A stretch of 64,000 nucleotides of DNA. It comes from Nocardia camponoti (GTDB taxonomy: Bacteria; Actinomycetota; Actinomycetes; Mycobacteriales; Mycobacteriaceae). Position 1 is the first letter of the stretch. The number at the start of each line of letters is the position of its first letter. The translations under genes were made by a program, and so were the position numbers. Positions 60,477 to 64,000 of the stretch are shown one piece after another. Location of the stretch: NCBI RefSeq assembly GCF_014646135.1, contig NZ_BMMW01000003.1, forward strand, positions 469,025-533,024. The letters run 5' to 3'. The notes below the pieces were generated by a model. The model searched no databases. It was not told the DNA's origin and saw only the letters and a list, made by a program, of their open reading frames with translations.

Positions 60477-60854
60477 ATGGGACTACTCGACGGCATGATG
60501 GGCAACGCGGGTCGTATCGACCCGGGCGCCGCCCAGCAGGAGTACTCGAAACTGTTCGGTCAGGGCGAGCAGGTGTACGCGGCTTACATCCTGGTGCGCG
60601 ATGCGATGCTGTTCACCAATCGTCGGCTCATCCTGGTCGACAAACAGGGCGTGACCGGGCGGAAAGTCAGCTACCACTCCATTCCGTACCGGTCGATCAC
60701 GCACTTCGCCGTCGAAACCGCGGGCACCTTCGACCTCGACGCCGAGCTCTACATCTGGATCGGCAGCGGGCACGACCCCGTTAAGCAGAAGTTCACCCGT
60801 GGCGTCGATATTTATGAGGTGCAGGGCATTCTGTCGCACTACGTCGCCATCTAG
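60477..60854 (+). CDS. PH-domain (bPH_1/YvbH-type) protein
   Basis: This 125-residue protein consists of one bacterial PH domain: QVYAAYILVRDAMLFTNRRLILVDKQG and YRSITHFAVE are characteristic. Function unknown; such domains often form oligomeric rings. The ATG at 60477 with GGGGAG upstream gives the usual MGLLDG start; an ATG ten codons earlier is the alternative. Its TAG stop is part of the next gene's -10 box. Confidence 0.85.
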   Translation: MGLLDGMMGNAGRIDPGAAQQEYSKLFGQGEQVYAAYILVRDAMLFTNRRLILVDKQGVTGRKVSYHSIPYRSITHFAVETAGTFDLDAELYIWIGSGHDPVKQKFTRGVDIYEVQGILSHYVAI

Positions 60855-60864
60855 TCTCGGGGGC

Positions 60865-61290
60865 ATGGCATCTGTCTTTAGCGCGATCATCGCTGGCGAT
60901 CTTCCCGGTCGATTCGTTTGGGAAGACGAAGAATTCGTCGCTTTCCTCACCATCGCCCCCGTTACCCAAGGGCACGTTCTCGTGGTTCCGCGTGCCGAGA
61001 TTGATCAGTGGCAAGACGTCGATCCTGCGGTTTTCGCCCGGCTGAACGGGGTTGCGCAGAAGATCGGCCAGGCAGTGCGGGCGGCGTTCGACGCACCGCG
61101 CGCCGGGCTGCTCATCGCCGGGCTTGAGGTTCCGCACCTGCATATGCACGTGTTCCCCGCTTTTTCGCTGGGCGACTTCGACATCACCGGCGCGGATACG
61201 AACCCGTCGGCCGAGTCCCTTGACGAGGCGCAAACCAAGATCAAGGCGGCGCTGCGCGAATTAGGTTATGGCGCACAGGTTCCCGCTTGA
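60865..61290 (+). CDS. HIT family protein 2
   Basis: This 141-residue histidine-triad protein has HLHMHVFPAF near 92, a variant H-x-H-x-H motif, and VTQGHVLVVPR. TAGTCT (60852-60857, starting on the preceding stop codon) is 7 nt before the ATG, so it is probably leaderless and has its own promoter. Substrate unknown. Confidence 0.87.
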   Translation: MASVFSAIIAGDLPGRFVWEDEEFVAFLTIAPVTQGHVLVVPRAEIDQWQDVDPAVFARLNGVAQKIGQAVRAAFDAPRAGLLIAGLEVPHLHMHVFPAFSLGDFDITGADTNPSAESLDEAQTKIKAALRELGYGAQVPA

Positions 61291-61376
61291 TTTGATTCCG
61301 GCGGGTAGGTGATCGTTGTCCCGTCGACATGAGCGAACGACGTGAGCTTGTGCGGCGGGGCCAACGCGGCACCGAC

Positions 61377-61448
61377 TTTCGAATTTCTCAGTCTGCCAAG
61401 GCCTGCGAGATAAATGTAGTCAATTCCTGCGCTCGTTAAGCTCTTCAC
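61377..61448 (-). pseudogene. Possible DUF488-like fragment
   Basis: A 24-codon stretch reads MKSLTSAGIDYIYLAGLGRL and three more residues, reminiscent of the N-terminal strand of DUF488 proteins, then loses similarity. The frame ends inside the HIT gene antisense. This rests on a very short resemblance. Confidence 0.2.
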
Positions 61449-61456
61449 TAATGCGC

Positions 61457-61657
61457 TTAGCGCCAGGCAGGGGCTTTGTTGGCGTAGTCGTCGTAGGCGT
61501 TGCGCAGGCCACCTGCCACTTCGGCAGTCACTTCGAATAACGCTTGGGCTTTGGGGTCGGAAATGTGGCCGATATTCTGCCTCGCGGCCTCGATAAGCGC
61601 GGTGAGCATATCCCGCAGATGCGCGGCTTGTTGGGCGGGAGAGACCTGGTCATTCAT
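61457..61657 (-). CDS. Small hypothetical protein (66 aa)
   Basis: The predicted protein MNDQVSPAQQAAHLRDMLTA and onward is soluble and mostly helical, with no motif I recognise. AAGGGA is 8 nt before the ATG at 61657; an ATG 14 codons upstream lacks a ribosome-binding site. Divergent from the DUF4352 gene across 129 nt. Confidence 0.65.
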   Translation of the reverse strand: MNDQVSPAQQAAHLRDMLTALIEAARQNIGHISDPKAQALFEVTAEVAGGLRNAYDDYANKAPAWR

Positions 61658-61786
61658 GTCGATTTCCCTTCGGTCGCCGTTGTACCGCGATTCTGTCACA
61701 GCGCTAGTTTGCGTCGAAGTTTTGACGACCGAGTTGGCACGTTTTCGAGCAATTGTTACGCACCTCCGGGCTGAACAATTAGCTAA

Positions 61787-62464
61787 ATGACAACGCCTCC
61801 GCCCTACCCTCCCCCACCCGGCGGCCCGCCGCCTTACGGCTCATACGGCCCGCCCGGCGGTTACCCGCAGCAGCCGCCGAGGAAGAAGTCGAACGCGGGG
61901 ATCATCGTCGGCATTGTCGCCGCGGTATTCGTGCTGTGCGGCATGGGCGGTTGCGTCGCGTTCTTGGTGTCGACGAGCGATTCCGACGACGCGGACGCGA
62001 CCTTTAGCCAGCCAACGACGTCAATTCAGGCCGAGATAGGCCCAGACCCGGCGTCCCCCGGCCAACCAAGCCAGCCCCCTGCCGCGTCGGTACGCGACGG
62101 AAAATTCGAATTCACAGTGGTCGCTGTTGACCCACCCGTGCCAGTGGTCGGCGATGACTTCCTGCAGGAAACGGCACAGGGCGAATTCATCGTCGTGCAT
62201 CTGACCATCGGCAACACCAGCAAGGAAGCGCAGAGTTATTCGAGCGACGACCAGAAGTTGGTCGACACCCAAAACCGCGAATACACGCCCGACTCAGGTG
62301 CCGACCTGATCATCAACGGCGAGTCAGCGTGGTTCACCGAAATCAACCCGGGAAACGCAATCCAGGTTGCTTTGGCCTACGACGTCTCCCCCGGCACGGT
62401 CCCCGCGAAACTGGAGGTACACGACTCCTTCTTGTCCGACGGCGCAACAATCGCTTTGCGTTAG
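61787..62464 (+). CDS. Proline-rich, membrane-anchored DUF4352 protein
   Basis: This 225-residue protein has a Pro/Gly/Tyr-rich cytosolic N-terminus (1-32), a membrane helix (about 37-63) and an extracellular DUF4352 beta domain (about 100-225; GEFIVVHLTIGNTSKEAQSY). DUF4352 is an immunoglobulin-like fold of surface proteins; no enzyme is implied. Its TAG overlaps the convergent gene's TAA by 4 nt. Confidence 0.82.
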   Translation: MTTPPPYPPPPGGPPPYGSYGPPGGYPQQPPRKKSNAGIIVGIVAAVFVLCGMGGCVAFLVSTSDSDDADATFSQPTTSIQAEIGPDPASPGQPSQPPAASVRDGKFEFTVVAVDPPVPVVGDDFLQETAQGEFIVVHLTIGNTSKEAQSYSSDDQKLVDTQNREYTPDSGADLIINGESAWFTEINPGNAIQVALAYDVSPGTVPAKLEVHDSFLSDGATIALR

Positions 62465-62637
62465 GTCAGCGAGACGGGATACGCACTTTCGGCCGTGAGC
62501 CCACTCCGTGCGTCCACAACCGGCAGCTTCTCGGTGAAGATGACCATCGCGCCGTCGGCCTGCCGAAATGCAACCTCAACGAATCCAGGAAACGCATCAT
62601 CAACCCACCGCGTCGCTTCAGCGTTCAAGCGCATCAT
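62461..62637 (-). CDS. Small protein (58 aa) coupled to DUF4279 gene
   Basis: ATG at 62637 overlaps the DUF4279 stop (ATGA), and the frame runs to TAA at 62461-62463, just overlapping the convergent DUF4352 stop. Sequence MMRLNAEATRWVDDAFPGFV and onward ends in ESAYPVSLT. It looks like the N-terminal half of a longer family of small proteins (WV-x-FPGFVEV, TEKLPV, LTAESAYP), so it may be shortened. The coupling supports translation. Confidence 0.6.
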   Translation of the reverse strand: MMRLNAEATRWVDDAFPGFVEVAFRQADGAMVIFTEKLPVVDARSGLTAESAYPVSLT

Positions 62638-63113
62638 GACCGGACGGTCCCATCGTTCGCATCATCATTCAAGCTGTATTCGTCAACGTCGAGTTCCGTC
62701 TTGGTCGACGCCAGGAACTCGAGCACCGACAGCGGTAGGTGCCAGCCCAACGGTCGAGGATATTCTCGGGCTCGATCGAGAGACGTGCCAGCGGGCGCAG
62801 GCCCGACTCCGTCCGGATCACCGAAATACCGCACGACCTGCATCACGGAGCTGACCTCGTCGTCAGCGCAAAGCGAAACGAGTTCGGCACGGATCGGTGC
62901 CAACCGGTCAACCAGACATTGAATTTGGTCGTCGACGCTTTCGTCGCTGCGACAGACAACCTTCCATGCATTGACGCGGGGGATGACGTGTTCAGGTGAA
63001 CGACTGCCCATGACAAGCACCTCGTCGGGCTCCATCCCCAGCCGCGCGCTCATCTCCACCGCAGACAGTGCGGTGCTTTCCACCGAGAAATAGGAGTACT
63101 GACTTACCTTCAC
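62634..63113 (-). CDS. DUF4279 protein
   Basis: This 159-residue protein fits DUF4279: an N-terminal YSYFSVESTALSAVEMSARLGMEPDEV strand-helix block, NAWKVVCR and a later LSLCADDEVSSVMQV region. Function unknown; members occur near toxin or restriction genes, but none is seen here. GTG start. It forms a two-gene unit with the 58-aa gene. Confidence 0.7.
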   Translation of the reverse strand: MKVSQYSYFSVESTALSAVEMSARLGMEPDEVLVMGSRSPEHVIPRVNAWKVVCRSDESVDDQIQCLVDRLAPIRAELVSLCADDEVSSVMQVVRYFGDPDGVGPAPAGTSLDRAREYPRPLGWHLPLSVLEFLASTKTELDVDEYSLNDDANDGTVRS

Positions 63114-63175
63114 GTCGCAGATCCCACCACAGATGCGGCCGACCCTCGACTTATTTTGTGTTCACTTACAACAAC

Positions 63176-63221
63176 GGCAGGGCCTCTACCCCTCGCGCAA
63201 GCAAACGGGAGAAACCCTGCC
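63176..63221 (-). terminator. Hairpin after tRNA-Thr
   Basis: GGCAGGG (63176-63182) pairs with CCCTGCC (63215-63221), 6 nt beyond the tRNA 3' end. The loop is long and may hold a small inner stem. Confidence 0.5.
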
Positions 63222-63226
63222 TATTG

Positions 63227-63298
63227 AGCCCCCTGTCAGGATTGAACTGACGACCTTTCGCTTACAAGGCGAGTGCTCTACCACTGAGCTAAGGAGGC
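63227..63298 (-). tRNA. tRNA-Thr (anticodon UGU)
   Basis: A cloverleaf folds from minus-strand sequence beginning GCCTCCTTAGCTCAGTGG and ending AGGGGGC plus discriminator T. The acceptor stem GCCTCCT/AGGGGGC has one G-U pair; the anticodon loop CTTGTAA gives UGU (Thr, ACA codons); the T arm is GTCAGTTCAATCCTGAC. CCA is not encoded. The outer pair of the anticodon stem is C-A. Confidence 0.93.
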
Positions 63299-63388
63299 GG
63301 GTCTAATCGGCGACCATCATATGACGGGCGCGTTCGTCGCGTGGCACCGGGGATCGGTGCCACGCGAGAAGCGGCGGGCTAGGGCCGC

Positions 63389-63625
63389 CTAGGACTGGGC
63401 GCGGGCCGCGTCGTCGGCAGCCATCGCGTCGCGCAGGCTCTTCGGCCGCATGTCGGTCCAGTTCTTTTCGACGTATTCGACGCACGCGGCCCGGCTGTCT
63501 TCGCCAAACACGACACGCCATCCCGCCGGGACCTCCGCGAATGCGGGCCACAGGGAATGCTGCTCTTCGTCGTTGACCAGAACGAAGAACCGGCCGTCCT
63601 CGTCGTCGAAGGGGTTGGTGCTCAT
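63389..63625 (-). CDS. mbtH: MbtH-like protein
   Basis: This 78-residue chaperone of NRPS adenylation domains has all the family marks: NPFDDEDGRFFVLVNDEEQHSLWP, a WRVVFGEDSRAACVEYVE-type middle and NWTDMRPKSLRDAM. GAGGTGA is just upstream of the ATG. No NRPS gene is inside the window; one may lie beyond the right edge, since a hydrolase gene precedes it on the same strand. Confidence 0.93.
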   Translation of the reverse strand: MSTNPFDDEDGRFFVLVNDEEQHSLWPAFAEVPAGWRVVFGEDSRAACVEYVEKNWTDMRPKSLRDAMAADDAARAQS

Positions 63626-63734
63626 TTCACCTCACTGGATTTACTGGCGCTGTGTATGCGGATTGCTCGGTGCGTGATGCCACCGGGCGTTGTGTCGACC
63701 CTAGCAAGGCATACGTTACGCGTAGGCGGTTACC

Positions 63735-64000
63735 TCAGGCCGCGAAAAAATCGAGGAGGATCTTGTTGACCACCTCTGGCCGTTCCAAGTAACCGAAGTG
63801 GCCCGCGTCAGGGATCTCCTGGTATTGGGCCCCGGGAATGGCCTCGGCCACCTCCCGCGACAGGTAGGGCGGAATCATCCTATCATCGGCGAAGCCGATC
63901 GCCAGGCTGGCAACTTTGATCCCACGGTAGGCAGCGCGCCGGTCAAACTCATGATCCATCGACCGCTGAGCGCGAATTCCGGGGGAGGTCGGCCCAACGG
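63735..64000 (-). CDS. Alpha/beta hydrolase, C-terminal part (truncated by window edge)
   Basis: About 87 C-terminal residues are visible: PVLVL-like strand replaced by VASLAIGFADDRMIPP with the acid Asp, and the catalytic His in PDAGHFGYLERPEVVNKILLDFF. This is the end of a hydrolase such as an NRPS-linked thioesterase or an esterase. The N-terminus and the nucleophile Ser lie beyond 64000. Confidence 0.8.
   Translation of the reverse strand, partial: VGPTSPGIRAQRSMDHEFDRRAAYRGIKVASLAIGFADDRMIPPYLSREVAEAIPGAQYQEIPDAGHFGYLERPEVVNKILLDFFAA

Noticed and set aside
63176..63221. Second tRNA next to tRNA-Thr
   Set aside because: Only a long-loop hairpin is present; no D or T arm can be drawn.
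1..64000. CRISPR array, prophage, complete insertion sequence, rRNA operon
   Set aside because: No regularly spaced identical repeats, phage structural genes, transposase or rRNA sequence were found.

Overview
The window is 64 kb of GC-rich, gene-dense actinobacterial chromosome. The gene set points to the mycolic-acid-bearing Mycobacteriales (Mycobacterium, Rhodococcus, Gordonia, Nocardia and relatives): mycothiol synthase MshD, an orphan GlnR-type regulator, the lipomannan factor LmeA, the CysA2/SseC sulfur pair with a poly-cysteine leader, a GT87 mannosyltransferase-like protein, an antigen-85-type esterase and MbtH. The gene order from phoU to purD follows, in inverse direction, the region I know as Rv0772-Rv0821 of M. 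tuberculosis (phoY2, phoT, mshD, glnR, lmeA, thiX, cysA2, sseC2, nitrobindin-like, pabC-like, ygfZ, DUF3073, purM, purF, SCP-like, purL, pepC, purQ, purS, ptrB, purB, purD). The genus cannot be fixed from this sequence alone.

Layout. 0-6.5 kb: phosphate uptake (phoU facing pstSCAB, with a PHO-box-like repeat upstream of pstS), then mshD and glnR. 6.6-10.7 kb: lmeA, a membrane thioredoxin, and a sulfur operon (DUF4395, cysA2, sseC) preceded by a 28-aa leaderless poly-cysteine leader peptide. A 31-aa membrane peptide and a nitrobindin-like protein follow. 10.7-17.6 kb: a cydABDC cytochrome bd operon whose cydC carries a large low-complexity insert, followed by a candidate small transcript with a 12-aa ORF. 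17.7-21.9 kb: a PLP lyase/transaminase divergent from ygfZ-MOSC-asparaginase, then DUF3073. 21.9-22.4 kb is the only long non-coding stretch; it holds a terminator, two hairpin repeats, an ABC-ATPase remnant and the purM terminator. 22.5-29.3 kb: purM and a complete peptide-type ABC transporter. 29.4-39.6 kb: purF and purL among two inverted 575-aa Abhydrolase_9 paralogues, a CPBP protease, an SCP-like protein and a DUF3533-like membrane protein. 39.7-50.8 kb: GT87, M18 aminopeptidase, MarR plus an AmiC-like protein, purQ-purS, an MBL protein, an M20 dipeptidase, glutamate decarboxylase, DUF2334, and nitroreductase plus MarR with paired operators. 50.8-60.3 kb: ptrB, secreted esterase, TetR-purB-HIT, aminotransferase, M23 peptidase and purD. 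60.4-64 kb: PH-domain, HIT, DUF4352 and DUF4279 genes, tRNA-Thr(UGU), mbtH and a truncated alpha/beta hydrolase.

Functional themes. Seven de novo purine genes (purM, F, L, Q, S, B, D) are spread over 38 kb; PurL is the small type that needs PurQ and PurS, both present. Respiration and sulfur or redox functions (cyd, mycothiol, rhodanese, thioredoxin) cluster in the first 20 kb. At least fifteen starts, including purD and the poly-Cys leader, have a TANNNT -10 box 6-7 nt before the start codon, so leaderless translation is common here. Three families of short palindromic repeats lie between genes. I saw no rRNA, CRISPR array, insertion sequence or prophage.
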